Shown: positions 32,589 to 41,001 of the stretch, in pieces
How the letters are laid out: every line of letters begins with the position of its first letter
Numbering within the stretch: position 1 is the stretch's first letter
Source: Actinomyces bowdenii
Lineage (GTDB): Bacteria; Actinomycetota; Actinomycetes; Actinomycetales; Actinomycetaceae
Length of the DNA stretch: 64,000 nucleotides
Reading direction: 5' to 3'
NCBI RefSeq assembly: GCF_017592395.1
Contig: NZ_JAGFOU010000016.1
Location: 1-64,000, forward strand
Notes under the pieces: generated by a model
Told to the model about the DNA's origin: nothing
Databases searched by the model: none
Seen by the model: only the letters and a program-made list of their open reading frames with translations
Translations under genes and position numbers: made by a program

Positions 32589-32624
32589 TGCCCGCATCCG
32601 CCTCTCGGCGGGCCGCCGCCCCGG

Positions 32625-33497
32625 CTACTTCACCGCCCCGGAGGTGATGCCCGAGATGATGCTGCGCTGGAAGATCGCGAACAGCACGATCAGCGGCAGG
32701 CTCATGAGCAGCACATAGCTGAAGATGAGGTGCCAGTTGTTCAGGTGCACTCCCGCGCTGGCCACGGCGAACAGGTTGAGGGGGAGGGTGTCCAGGCGCC
32801 CGCCCACGATGAACAGGGCGTAGAAGACGTCGTTCCACACGTACAGGCTGATGAGGATCGTGGCGGTGGCCAGCACCGGCCGCAGCAGCGGCAGGATGAT
32901 CATGAGGAAGACCCGCACCGGGCCCGCCCCGTCGATCCGGGCCGCCTCCTCCAGGGACTCCGGGACGGTGCGCACGAAGCCGGTGACGAAGAAGATCACC
33001 GTGGACAGGTACATGCCGGTGTAGGTGCACACCATGCCCACCGCGCTTCCCGCCAGGCCCAGCTGGCGCAGCAGCAGCACCAGGGTCACCACCGCGGGCG
33101 GCAGGATGATCCCCGAGATGCCGATGGCGTAGACCACGGCGGCAGCCCTGCTGGAGCGCCGGGCCAGGATCCAGGCGGCCATCGACCCCAGGACCAGGAC
33201 GGCCAGCACCGAGGGGATCAGCAGCAGCAGGCTCCCCAGGAAGGCCGGGCCGATCTCGCTGCGCACGGCGACCTCGGAGAGGTTGTCCCACAGCTGCCAG
33301 CGCGAGGGCAGGGACAGGTCCGGGGACAGCGCCTCGGCCTGGGACTTGCCGGCGGTGACCAGGACGGTCCACAGGGGCACTCCCACCAGGGAGGCGGCCA
33401 GCAGCACGACCACCACCGGCTGGACCACCGTGGGCAGGAGGCGGCGCGCCGTCGCCGGGCGGGAGGACTGCTGGGCGGGTGAGTGGGGGCGGGTCAT
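32625..33497 (-). CDS. Sugar ABC transporter permease (MalG type)
   Basis: A 290-residue inner-membrane permease with about six membrane segments. The cytoplasmic EAA loop is EEAARIDGAGPVRVFLMIILP, the coupling helix for the ATPase. It is the third gene of a binding protein-permease-permease operon; its start overlaps the previous stop (ATGA). No ATPase gene lies in the operon, so a shared MsiK-like ATPase encoded elsewhere is expected, as is usual for actinobacterial sugar importers. Confidence 0.9.
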   Translation of the reverse strand: MTRPHSPAQQSSRPATARRLLPTVVQPVVVVLLAASLVGVPLWTVLVTAGKSQAEALSPDLSLPSRWQLWDNLSEVAVRSEIGPAFLGSLLLLIPSVLAVLVLGSMAAWILARRSSRAAAVVYAIGISGIILPPAVVTLVLLLRQLGLAGSAVGMVCTYTGMYLSTVIFFVTGFVRTVPESLEEAARIDGAGPVRVFLMIILPLLRPVLATATILISLYVWNDVFYALFIVGGRLDTLPLNLFAVASAGVHLNNWHLIFSYVLLMSLPLIVLFAIFQRSIISGITSGAVK

Positions 33498-34393
33498 GCG
33501 ACGCTCCTTTCTCGACGGCGCAGCATCCCGATGACGGGGAAGGCCAGGACGACCACGGCCGCGAAGAGCACCAGGCTCATCGTGGTGGCCTGGGCGTACA
33601 GGCCCTGCCCGAAGGTGCGGAAGATGAAGAGGTTGAGCAGCTCGGTGGAGCCGCCGGGGCCGCCCCCGGTGGTGGCCTGGACGATGTCGAAGGAGTTCAT
33701 CGAGCCCAGTAGGGCGGTGGCCACGTTGAAGGTGACCGCGGGGGCGATGAGGGGGACCCGGATGTGCCGCAGGGTCTGCCACGGGCTGGCGCCGTCGAGC
33801 CGGGCCGCCTCCAGCACCTGGGCGTCGATGGTCTTCAGGCCCGCCAGGTAGACCAGCATCGACATGCCCATCCACTTCCAGGAGTGGATGAGGATGCACA
33901 CCAGGAGCGTCCACGTCGTCGAGCCCAGCCAGGCGATGCGCACCGGGGAGCCGATGAGCAGGCCCAGGGCCTGGTTGAGCCCGCCCTCGGGCCTGAGCAG
34001 GGCCTGGAAGATGTAGCCCACGGCCAGGGCGGACATGATGACGGGGATGAAGAACACGACCCGGGCGATCTTGTTCACGCGAGTGTCGCGCTCCAGCAGC
34101 AGGGCCAGCCCCAGGCCGAAGAGGTTCTGGAAGACGGCCACGCCCGCCGCGTAGAGGAGGGTGATGACCAGGGCCCGGCGCAGGGAGCCGGAGGCCGACA
34201 GCTCGGAGAAGTTCTCCAGGCCCACCGGGTTGATCGCGGTCTTGAAGCTCGACCAGTCCGTGAAGGCGTAGACGAAGTTGTAGACCGTGGGGGTCAGGAA
34301 GAACACCGCGAGCACGGCGAAGGCCGGTACCACGAATCCCCACGGGTGCGCAGAGCCCGCGCGGTGCCGCGGTGCTCGTCCTGAGATGGCCAT
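33494..34393 (-). CDS. Sugar ABC transporter permease (MalF type)
   Basis: 299 residues, six predicted membrane segments, with the EAA loop LEAARLDGASPWQTLRHIRV. It pairs with the downstream MalG-type permease to form the membrane channel. It begins 5 nt after the binding-protein gene stop, so the three genes are tightly coupled. Confidence 0.9.
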   Translation of the reverse strand: MAISGRAPRHRAGSAHPWGFVVPAFAVLAVFFLTPTVYNFVYAFTDWSSFKTAINPVGLENFSELSASGSLRRALVITLLYAAGVAVFQNLFGLGLALLLERDTRVNKIARVVFFIPVIMSALAVGYIFQALLRPEGGLNQALGLLIGSPVRIAWLGSTTWTLLVCILIHSWKWMGMSMLVYLAGLKTIDAQVLEAARLDGASPWQTLRHIRVPLIAPAVTFNVATALLGSMNSFDIVQATTGGGPGGSTELLNLFIFRTFGQGLYAQATTMSLVLFAAVVVLAFPVIGMLRRRERSVA

Positions 34394-34398
34394 CGGGA

Positions 34399-35757
34399 TC
34401 AGAACCCCTTCGCGCCCATGGCCTTGGCGAGCTGGGCGAACTGGGCCTGGGTCTCCTGGCCCACCTGGGCGGCGGTCTTGGTGCCGGCGATCATGTCGCC
34501 CAGGTTCTTGGCCAGGTCGGGGTTGGCGATCGCCAGGGACTGCATGGAGCCCACCGAGGAGTCCAGGGCCTTGTTGGACTCCACCAGCGCTGCGGGCACC
34601 GTGTCAGGGGTCTGGACGTCCTTGATGATCGAGACGGTGTTCTGGTCCTTGATGAAGTCGGCGTAGCCCTCGGAGAGCCAGTAGGTGAGGAACTGGCGGG
34701 CGGCCTCCTCGCGCTTGGCATCCCCGCTCTTGAAGGCCACGACGGCGTTGGTCTGGTCGGGGATGGAGGTGGCCAGGGTGCCTGATGCGGAGATCGGGAA
34801 GAAGCCGATGGTCGAGTCCAGGGTGGCGGTGTCGGCCTGGGCCGCCATGTTGCCCAGGAGGCTGGTGACCTGGATGGCCATGGCGGCCTCCCCCGACAGG
34901 ACGGCCTTGGCCTGCTGGTCGAAGGTCCCGGTCTTGATGTCGGAGTTGAACAGGCCCTCCTCGATCATGGAGTTGTAGGTGTCGATGGCGCCCTGGATGT
35001 CCTTGCCCGTGAACTGGTCCTCATTGGCGTTGACCCGATCCCACAGGCCGTCCTTGGCGGCCTCGGCCAGCTGGACCTGGACGGCCCACTGCGAGGCCCA
35101 CCACTCCCCGCCCATCTCGTAGAAGGGGGTCACGCCCTTGGACTTCAGGTCCCGGGCCAGGGTCAGCAGCTGCTCGAAGCTCGTGGGCACCGAGGCGCCG
35201 TGGGTGGCGAAGACCTGCTTGTTGTACCACACGCCCATGATGGAGGGCGCGGAGATGAAGGCGGCGTACCGGGTGCCGTCGAGCGTTCCGCCGGCCGCCA
35301 GGACGCTGTCCTGGGTGGCCTTCTCCCAGGGGGCGCCGTCGAGGGGCTGGAGCCGCTCCTTGGCGCCCAGGGCCAGCAGCTGGGAGGCGGTGGGCTGCCA
35401 CATGGCCAGGTCGGGGACGTCCCCGGTGGCGACCTTGGTCTGCACGCCCTGCTCGTAGGGGTCGGGAATGGTCACGATGCTGACCGTGGCCCCGGTGGCC
35501 TCCTCGAAGGCGGCGGCGACCTTCTCCGGGATGGCGGCCGAGGACTGCGCCGCCCACAGGGTCAGCTCGACGCCGTCGAGCTTGTCGGTGGCGGCCGGCC
35601 AGGAGGCGGGCGCGTCCTGGCCGGCCCCGGAGCCCTCGCCGGGGTCGGAGCATGCGGCCAGGGACAGTGCGGCGATCCCGCCGATGGCCAGGGATAGGGA
35701 GGTGCGCCTGCTGATAGGCCTGCTCATCAGGGGGGTCAGGGTGCCCATGGGCCTCAT
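34399..35757 (-). CDS. Extracellular sugar-binding lipoprotein of ABC importer
   Basis: 452 residues. The N-terminus is basic (RPISRRTS), followed by a hydrophobic stretch and the lipobox LAAC, giving a lipid-anchored protein after cleavage before the Cys. The mature part is a family 1 solute-binding protein (ELTLWAAQSSAAIPEKVAAA at the start of lobe 1; PSIMGVWYNKQVF typical of sugar binders). The ATG at 35757 follows GGAGAAGAA. Being divergent from a secreted GH16 enzyme and near a LacI regulator, it likely takes up oligosaccharides released by that enzyme. Confidence 0.88.
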   Translation of the reverse strand: MRPMGTLTPLMSRPISRRTSLSLAIGGIAALSLAACSDPGEGSGAGQDAPASWPAATDKLDGVELTLWAAQSSAAIPEKVAAAFEEATGATVSIVTIPDPYEQGVQTKVATGDVPDLAMWQPTASQLLALGAKERLQPLDGAPWEKATQDSVLAAGGTLDGTRYAAFISAPSIMGVWYNKQVFATHGASVPTSFEQLLTLARDLKSKGVTPFYEMGGEWWASQWAVQVQLAEAAKDGLWDRVNANEDQFTGKDIQGAIDTYNSMIEEGLFNSDIKTGTFDQQAKAVLSGEAAMAIQVTSLLGNMAAQADTATLDSTIGFFPISASGTLATSIPDQTNAVVAFKSGDAKREEAARQFLTYWLSEGYADFIKDQNTVSIIKDVQTPDTVPAALVESNKALDSSVGSMQSLAIANPDLAKNLGDMIAGTKTAAQVGQETQAQFAQLAKAMGAKGF

Positions 35758-35995
35758 TTCTTCTCCAATCATGCGGCGTCGTTGACGCAGGTGGCGCTCG
35801 GGCCGGAAGGGCACGAGGCCAGGGGTGTGCAGGTGCGGGCACGGGCCCTCCGGCATGGCGGGCTCCCGGCGGGGGCGCCGGGGCGGGCTGGCGGAGTCCG
35901 TGACGACCTCCACGGCGAGGACGCGCCTGCTCGGCGGTCTCGGTGAATGACGAGGGACACGGTAGGGAGCGGGGGAGGGGGGAGTCCACATGACA

Positions 35996-36011
35996 TGAAA
36001 CACCTGTTTCA
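35996..36011. promoter_or_regulatory. Palindromic operator, probably for the LacI-family regulator
   Basis: TGAAACACCTGTTTCA is a perfect inverted repeat with 7-bp arms (TGAAACA/TGTTTCA) and a 2-bp centre. It lies in the 336-bp region between the divergent importer operon and the GH16 gene, 83 bp upstream of the latter, and looks like a LacI-family operator although it lacks the usual central CG. No other gene is seen in this region. Confidence 0.7.
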
Positions 36012-36093
36012 GTTTGGCCAAGCCTCCCCGTATTTATTGGTCGACAGCGGTCTACGATCGGCTCACCCGCTGATACGCGAAGGAGCGTGAACG

Positions 36094-37326
36094 ATGACTG
36101 TTGCCAGGAGGAGCATCCTCATCACTGCCGCGGCCATGGCCGGTGCCCCCGTGCTGGGGGGAGTGGTCCAGGCCCCGGTGCTGTCCTCCCCCGCCCATGC
36201 CGACGGGACGGATATCGACCTGGGGGAGTGGCTTCGCATCCCCTCCCTCAGTGATGACTTCACCGCCCCCATCGACCCCTCCCGATGGCGCAGGGGCCTG
36301 TGGTACCCCACCTCGGGGGTGGGCGCCTTCCGCGACGAGAACGCCGATGTCTCCAGGGACAACCTCCGCCTCCACGCGCGCCGCGAGCCCTACGGGGGCA
36401 AGGACTACACCTTCGGGGCGGTGGAGTCGGTCTTCGACACCCCCGGGGTGCGCAGCTACGTGGAGGTGCGGGCCAAGGCGCTGACCACCGCCGCCAATGT
36501 GCTGTCCGCGATCTGGCTGCAATCCTCCACCCTGGAGGGGACCGACACCCTCATGACCCACCCCAATCCTGAGATCGATGTTCAGGAGACCTTCAAGGAC
36601 CACGCCATGTCGATGGCCACCCACCTGTGGCCCGCGGGCGGGGGCCACATCGCCCATGGGGGGCGCGAGTACGCCTCCCGGCTCGACGTGTCGCAGGACT
36701 ACCACATGTACGGAGTCGAGCGCCGCGACGGCAGGATCCGCTTCTACTGGGATCGCCACCTGGCCTGGGACCTGCCCGCACCGGACCCCTCCCTGTGGCG
36801 CATGTCCCGCCACGTGGTGCTGAGCCTGGAGGGCCATCGGGGCCGGCCGGTCGACTCCCGCCTCCCGGCCACCTTCGACATCGACTACGTCCACACCTAC
36901 TGCCTGGACACCAGGACCCCCTCGCCCGAGCGGTGGATCCGCATCATCGACCCCGCGACCGGCCTGTGCCTGACCCGCACCGGCGAGGGGGTCGTGCTCG
37001 CCGAGGATCGCGACGACGACTCCGCGATCTGGATCCTGGACCGCCAGGATGACCTCACCTGCGTCCTGACCGGCCCGGAGGGCGGCGTCCTGGGCCTGGA
37101 GCACAAGGACGGCGGCAGCGGCACCTCGGTGCGGGCGGTCGCCGGGGCGCCCACGGGCCCGGACTCCCAGGGCAGTCGGCAGCGCTGGCACTGCTTGGAG
37201 GCGGGCGGGGGCTTCCAGCTGCTGTCCAAGCTCAGCGGCCTGCCACTGGTGGTCAGCCAGGGGCGGCCCGTGCTGGGGTGGGACTCCTCGGGCGATCCGC
37301 ACCCCTGGCGCCTGGAGGCCGCGTAG
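36094..37326 (+). CDS. Secreted GH16-family glycosidase with ricin-like C-terminal domain
   Basis: 410 residues. A Tat-type signal peptide (ARRSILITAAAMAGAP, cleavage near AHA at ~36) directs export. The catalytic domain (~45-275) has the GH16 motif ExDxxE as EIDVQE (E160, D162, E165: nucleophile, assistant, acid/base). The last ~130 residues (RWIRIIDPATGLCLTRTGEG and repeats of similar pattern) look like a ricin-type beta-trefoil carbohydrate-binding domain. GH16 enzymes cut beta-1,3/1,4-glucans or galactans. Ribosome site AAGGAG. The neighbouring importer and regulator suggest a single regulon for one polysaccharide, whose identity is not visible. Confidence 0.85.
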   Translation: MTVARRSILITAAAMAGAPVLGGVVQAPVLSSPAHADGTDIDLGEWLRIPSLSDDFTAPIDPSRWRRGLWYPTSGVGAFRDENADVSRDNLRLHARREPYGGKDYTFGAVESVFDTPGVRSYVEVRAKALTTAANVLSAIWLQSSTLEGTDTLMTHPNPEIDVQETFKDHAMSMATHLWPAGGGHIAHGGREYASRLDVSQDYHMYGVERRDGRIRFYWDRHLAWDLPAPDPSLWRMSRHVVLSLEGHRGRPVDSRLPATFDIDYVHTYCLDTRTPSPERWIRIIDPATGLCLTRTGEGVVLAEDRDDDSAIWILDRQDDLTCVLTGPEGGVLGLEHKDGGSGTSVRAVAGAPTGPDSQGSRQRWHCLEAGGGFQLLSKLSGLPLVVSQGRPVLGWDSSGDPHPWRLEAA

Positions 37327-37445
37327 GCCCGCGGGTCGGCTAGAGTGCCGCGCATGATGGCAGTGGGGACTTCGGTGGGGCGATCCGGCAGGATGGGCAT
37401 AGAGGCCCTGGGCGCCCCGGCAGCATCCCGCCGGGGAGGCCGCCG

Positions 37446-38438
37446 ATGAGCGGGGTGCGCAGGCCCTGGCGGCCCCCGACCCTGGCCGACGTCGCGGCCC
37501 GGGCCGGAGTCTCCAAGGCCACCGCCTCGCGGGCGCTGACGCGCGGGGACGGCAGCGGGGCGGCCCGGCCCTCCTCGACCGACCAGGTCCTGGAGGCCGC
37601 CATGGCCCTGGGCTACAGCCGCTCCCGGGGCACCCAGCCGCGCCTGCTGGCCCTGGCCACCGACCTGAGCCGCACCGGGTACTGGGCCACCCTGTCCGGG
37701 GTCCTGGCCGCCGGCCAGGACCTGGGGGCGGAGATGTCGGTCCATGTGATGACCGGCGCCGCGGACAGCTGGCTGGACGATCTCCTGGGGGAGCGGGACC
37801 TTCGGGCCGACGGCGTCGTGGTCCTGGAGTTCGACTCGCCCAGCGCCGCCCTGCTCTCCCACCTGCCGATCGACCTGCCCGTCGCGGTCGCGGGCGGCTA
37901 CCCCCAGCAGGGGGCCGGCGGCCTGCCGCGGGCGTGGACCGATGACCGCACCGGGGCGATGGAGGCCACCAGGCACCTCATCGGCCTGGGGCACCGGCGC
38001 ATCGCCTACGTGGGGGTGCCCGCGGCGGGGCACCCGGACCCGCGGCTGCTGGGGTGGCAGCAGGTGATGCGGGAGGAGGGCCTGACGCCCCTGGAGCCCG
38101 TGGCCATCGGCTGGTCGGTGGCCACGGGCATGCGGGCCGCTGCGGCCCTGCGCTCCTGGAGCGCCACGGCGGTGCTGTGCGGCAATGACGACCTGGCCCT
38201 GGGGCTTATGGCGGGCCTGGAGCACCAGGGGCTGCGCGTGCCCGAGGACGTCTCCGTGGTGGGCATGGACGACCACCCGCATGCCGCGGCCGCCCAGCCG
38301 GCACTGACCACGGTGCGCCTCGACTTCGCCGAGGTGGGGAGGATGGCCGCGCGCCTGGCGCTCGGCGTCGAGGAGGGACCGGACATCGAGGTCCCCACCG
38401 CCCTGGTGGAGAGGGGCTCGACGGCGCCCGCGCCCTGA
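37446..38438 (+). CDS. LacI-family transcriptional regulator
   Basis: 330 residues. The N-terminal helix-turn-helix and hinge read PTLADVAARAGVSKATASRA (about 10-30). The C-terminal part is a periplasmic-binding-protein-like sensor with the family landmarks HLIGLGHRRIAYVG and CGNDDLALGLMAGL, ending DVSVVGMDDHP. It lies 119 nt after the GH16 gene in the same direction and probably represses the GH16/importer genes through the palindrome at 35996, with the inducer a sugar taken up by the importer. Confidence 0.9.
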   Translation: MSGVRRPWRPPTLADVAARAGVSKATASRALTRGDGSGAARPSSTDQVLEAAMALGYSRSRGTQPRLLALATDLSRTGYWATLSGVLAAGQDLGAEMSVHVMTGAADSWLDDLLGERDLRADGVVVLEFDSPSAALLSHLPIDLPVAVAGGYPQQGAGGLPRAWTDDRTGAMEATRHLIGLGHRRIAYVGVPAAGHPDPRLLGWQQVMREEGLTPLEPVAIGWSVATGMRAAAALRSWSATAVLCGNDDLALGLMAGLEHQGLRVPEDVSVVGMDDHPHAAAAQPALTTVRLDFAEVGRMAARLALGVEEGPDIEVPTALVERGSTAPAP

Positions 38439-38450
38439 GGCCGGGGCCGC

Positions 38451-39905
38451 TCAGCCCTCCAGGTGCTCGACCAGGTGGGCGGCCAGGCCCGTGTAGGCGG
38501 CCGGCGTCAGGGCGGCCAGGCGCGCCTCGACGTCGTCGGGCAGGCCCAGGCCCGCGATGAACTCGCGCATCCCCTCGGCGGTCACCCGCTTGCCCCGGGT
38601 GAGCTCCTTGAGCCGCTCGTAGGGGTCGGCCATGCCCCTGGCCCCGGCCACGGCCGCCGCCCGCATGGCCTGCTGCACCGCCTCGCCCAACACCTCCCAG
38701 GAGGCCTCCAGGTCCTCATCCAGGCGGGCCCGGTCCACATCCAGCCCGGCCAGGCCCCGGCGGATGTTGTCGATGGCCAGCACGGAGTGGCCCACGGCCA
38801 CGCCGATGTTGCGCTGGGTGGTGGAGTCGGTCAGGTCGCGCTGGAGGCGGGAGGTCACCAGGGTGGCGGCCAGGGTCTCCAGCAGGGCGCAGGAGACCTC
38901 CAGGTTGGCCTCCCCGTTCTCGAAGCGGATCGGGTTGACCTTGTGGGGCATCGTCGAGGAGCCGGTCGAGCCCTGGGCGCTCAGGCGCTGGCGGAAGTAG
39001 CCCAGGGAGATGTAGGTCCAGGCGTCGGTGGCCAGGTTGTGGGCGATGCGGTTGAAGCGGGCGATATCGGAGTAGAGCTCGGCCTGCCAGTCGTGGGACT
39101 CGATCTGGGTGGTCAGGGGGTTCCAGGTCAGGCCCAGGGACTCCACGAAGGAGCGGGCCACGGCCTGCCAGTCCGTCCCGGGAACCGCCACGACGTGCGC
39201 GCCGTAGGTGCCGGTGGCCCCGTTGATCTTGCCCAGGTACTCGGCGGCCTCCACACGGCGCAGCTGGCGGCCCAGGCGGTGGGCCAGCACCGCCATCTCC
39301 TTGCCCAGGGTGGTGGGGGTGGCCGCCTGCCCATGGGTGCGCGAGAGCATGGCGGCCCCGGCGTGCTCGCGGGCCATCGCGGCCAGATCCTCCACCAGGC
39401 CCCGGGCGGCGGGCAGCCACACCTGGGTGATGGCCGCGCGGATGGTCAGGGCATAGGACAGGTTGTTGATGTCCTCGCTGGTGCAGAAGATGTGGACGAT
39501 CTCGCCCACGCCGGGCAGCACCGTGGGCCCGCCCTCGGCCCCCACCACGCCGGGGGCGGTGGCCGCGGCGGCCAGGCGGCGCTTGAGCAGGTACTCCACG
39601 GCCTTGACGTCATGGCGGGTCTCGGCCTCGATCTCGGCCAGCTCGGCGATGTCCTGGGCCCCGAAGCCCTCGACGACTCCGCGCAGATAGGACTTCTCGG
39701 CCTCGGAGAGCGCCGGCGCGCCGGGCAGGGCGCCGCCGTCGGTCAGGTGGATGAGCCACTCGACCTCCACCTGCAGGCGCGCCCGGTTGAGGGCGGCCTC
39801 GGACAAGTGGTTGACCAGGGGAGCGGTGGCGGCGCGGTAGCGGCCGTCAAGGGGGCCCAGGGCGATGGGCGGGGACACGGTGGACAGATCGACCATGCGG
39901 CTCAT
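38451..39905 (-). CDS. purB: Adenylosuccinate lyase
   Basis: 484 residues, a tetrameric cytosolic enzyme of purine synthesis that removes fumarate from SAICAR and from adenylosuccinate. The superfamily signature GSSTMPHKVNPIRFE is present, as are SRTHGQAATPTTLGKE (catalytic His region) and TSEDINNL. The length suits the E. coli-type (456) subfamily. Two closely spaced ATGs (39905, 39896) are possible; neither has a strong ribosome site. It stands alone, converging on the LacI gene. Confidence 0.95.
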   Translation of the reverse strand: MSRMVDLSTVSPPIALGPLDGRYRAATAPLVNHLSEAALNRARLQVEVEWLIHLTDGGALPGAPALSEAEKSYLRGVVEGFGAQDIAELAEIEAETRHDVKAVEYLLKRRLAAAATAPGVVGAEGGPTVLPGVGEIVHIFCTSEDINNLSYALTIRAAITQVWLPAARGLVEDLAAMAREHAGAAMLSRTHGQAATPTTLGKEMAVLAHRLGRQLRRVEAAEYLGKINGATGTYGAHVVAVPGTDWQAVARSFVESLGLTWNPLTTQIESHDWQAELYSDIARFNRIAHNLATDAWTYISLGYFRQRLSAQGSTGSSTMPHKVNPIRFENGEANLEVSCALLETLAATLVTSRLQRDLTDSTTQRNIGVAVGHSVLAIDNIRRGLAGLDVDRARLDEDLEASWEVLGEAVQQAMRAAAVAGARGMADPYERLKELTRGKRVTAEGMREFIAGLGLPDDVEARLAALTPAAYTGLAAHLVEHLEG

Positions 39906-40045
39906 TGTGGCAGCATCGCCGCATCATCCCCACCGCACGGGGCGCGGCCGTGTTGCGGGCACTGGCCGCGGCCCCATCGGTGCGGGCCCCGGACGATGGC
40001 GAACGGGCCGGCGCTGGCCCGGGAGGGCTGCGGGGCTCACGTGAG

Positions 40046-40140
40046 GCGTCACTTCGCGGAAAGAGCGACATTTCGCGACGTGGACGACACCTACAAGGTA
40101 CGTCCATTCCGCGAAGTGACGCCCTTGTCGCGAAGTGATG
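40046..40140. repeat. Nested inverted-repeat element between purB and the siderophore-interacting gene
   Basis: GCGTCACTTCGCGGAA (40046-40061) is the exact reverse complement of 40107-40122. Inside is a second dyad, TGGACG (40081-40086)/CGTCCA (40101-40106) with ACCT/AGGT at its tip. A further partial copy, TCGCGAAGTGATG, follows at ~40128, and TTTCGCGACG lies at 40071. The whole could fold into one long cruciform or RNA hairpin and resembles a repetitive extragenic palindrome rather than a simple terminator. Confidence 0.65.
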
Positions 40141-40156
40141 CCCAATCGCGCCCCTC

Positions 40157-40906
40157 TCACCGCCGGCCGGTCTCCGCGGCCACGCCCATGGCCCGGCCGC
40201 GGATCCAGTAGGCCTGGCACTGGATGGCGCGGCGTGCCAGTCCCGCATCCAGCAGATGGCGCCGGACCAGGCGCGTCAGGCTGCTCTCCAGGGCCACCCA
40301 GGCCCAGGTCGCCGAGCCCAGCGCCCCAAGAGCCTCATCCACAGCGGCCAGCTGCCCGGCCTGCGGCCACTGCGGATCCACCATCCGCCACCCGTGCTCC
40401 CGCCCGGCCCGGGGCAGGTAGCCCCCCGCGCCCGCCAGCATGACCGCCTCCACGCGGCATGAGGGCGGGGCCGCCTCCACGGCGTCGGCCAGTGCGGGGG
40501 CGGAGGCCGGGTCGCCCACCAGCAGCATCCGCTCGTCCTGGGCCGGGGGCCGGTAGCGGGTGCCGCCCATGACCTGGATGCCCACCGTCTGACCCGGCTG
40601 GACGGAGCGCGCCCACCGGGAGGCCGGGCCCGCGGGGCTGTGATGCAGGACCAGGATCCGCGCGCTGGCCTCCTGGCGGTTCATGCGAATCAGGGTGTAG
40701 GCCCGCTGGTACTCCCGCCCGCCCTCCGGGATCCACATGCGCACCCAGGTGGTGGGCGGCAGGGCCTGGGCCTGAGCGCCCAGCAGGCCGGGGCAGCGCA
40801 CGCTCAGCTCGGTGTAGGGCTCGCGCTCGCGGACCCCGGTGACCTCCAGTGCGTGCTCGGGGGCGCGCAGCATCTTGAGCACCGCCCCCTGGATCCCCCG
40901 TCCCAT
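40157..40906 (-). CDS. Siderophore-interacting protein (FAD-dependent ferric reductase family)
   Basis: 249 residues of the SIP/ViuB family. An N-terminal flavin-binding barrel contains RAYTLIRMN (the R-x-Y-T-x-R FAD motif) and HHSPAGPASRWA, the typical SIP stretch H-x-x-x-GPA-S-x-W-A; the C-terminal NAD(P)H lobe has LLVGDPASAPAL. It would reduce ferric siderophore in the cytosol to free iron. ATG 40906 follows GGAGGA; an iron-box palindrome lies 39 bp upstream, so it should be repressed when iron is plentiful. Confidence 0.9.
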   Translation of the reverse strand: MGRGIQGAVLKMLRAPEHALEVTGVREREPYTELSVRCPGLLGAQAQALPPTTWVRMWIPEGGREYQRAYTLIRMNRQEASARILVLHHSPAGPASRWARSVQPGQTVGIQVMGGTRYRPPAQDERMLLVGDPASAPALADAVEAAPPSCRVEAVMLAGAGGYLPRAGREHGWRMVDPQWPQAGQLAAVDEALGALGSATWAWVALESSLTRLVRRHLLDAGLARRAIQCQAYWIRGRAMGVAAETGRR

Positions 40907-40944
40907 GGCGCTCCTCCTCTCCGGGGCCCGGCGCCCCACGCTAG

Positions 40945-40958
40945 TAAGGTGAACCTTA
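40945..40958. promoter_or_regulatory. Iron box (DtxR/IdeR-type operator)
   Basis: TAAGGTGAACCTTA is a perfect palindrome with arms TAAGGT/ACCTTA; it resembles the core of the DtxR/IdeR consensus (TTAGGTTAGGCTAACCTAA). It lies between the leftward SIP gene and the rightward acetyltransferase-methyltransferase gene and could control both. Confidence 0.75.
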
Positions 40959-41001
40959 TCTGCGTGCGGGTCCGGGGGGAATCGCCGTCTCGGCACTTAG
41001 C

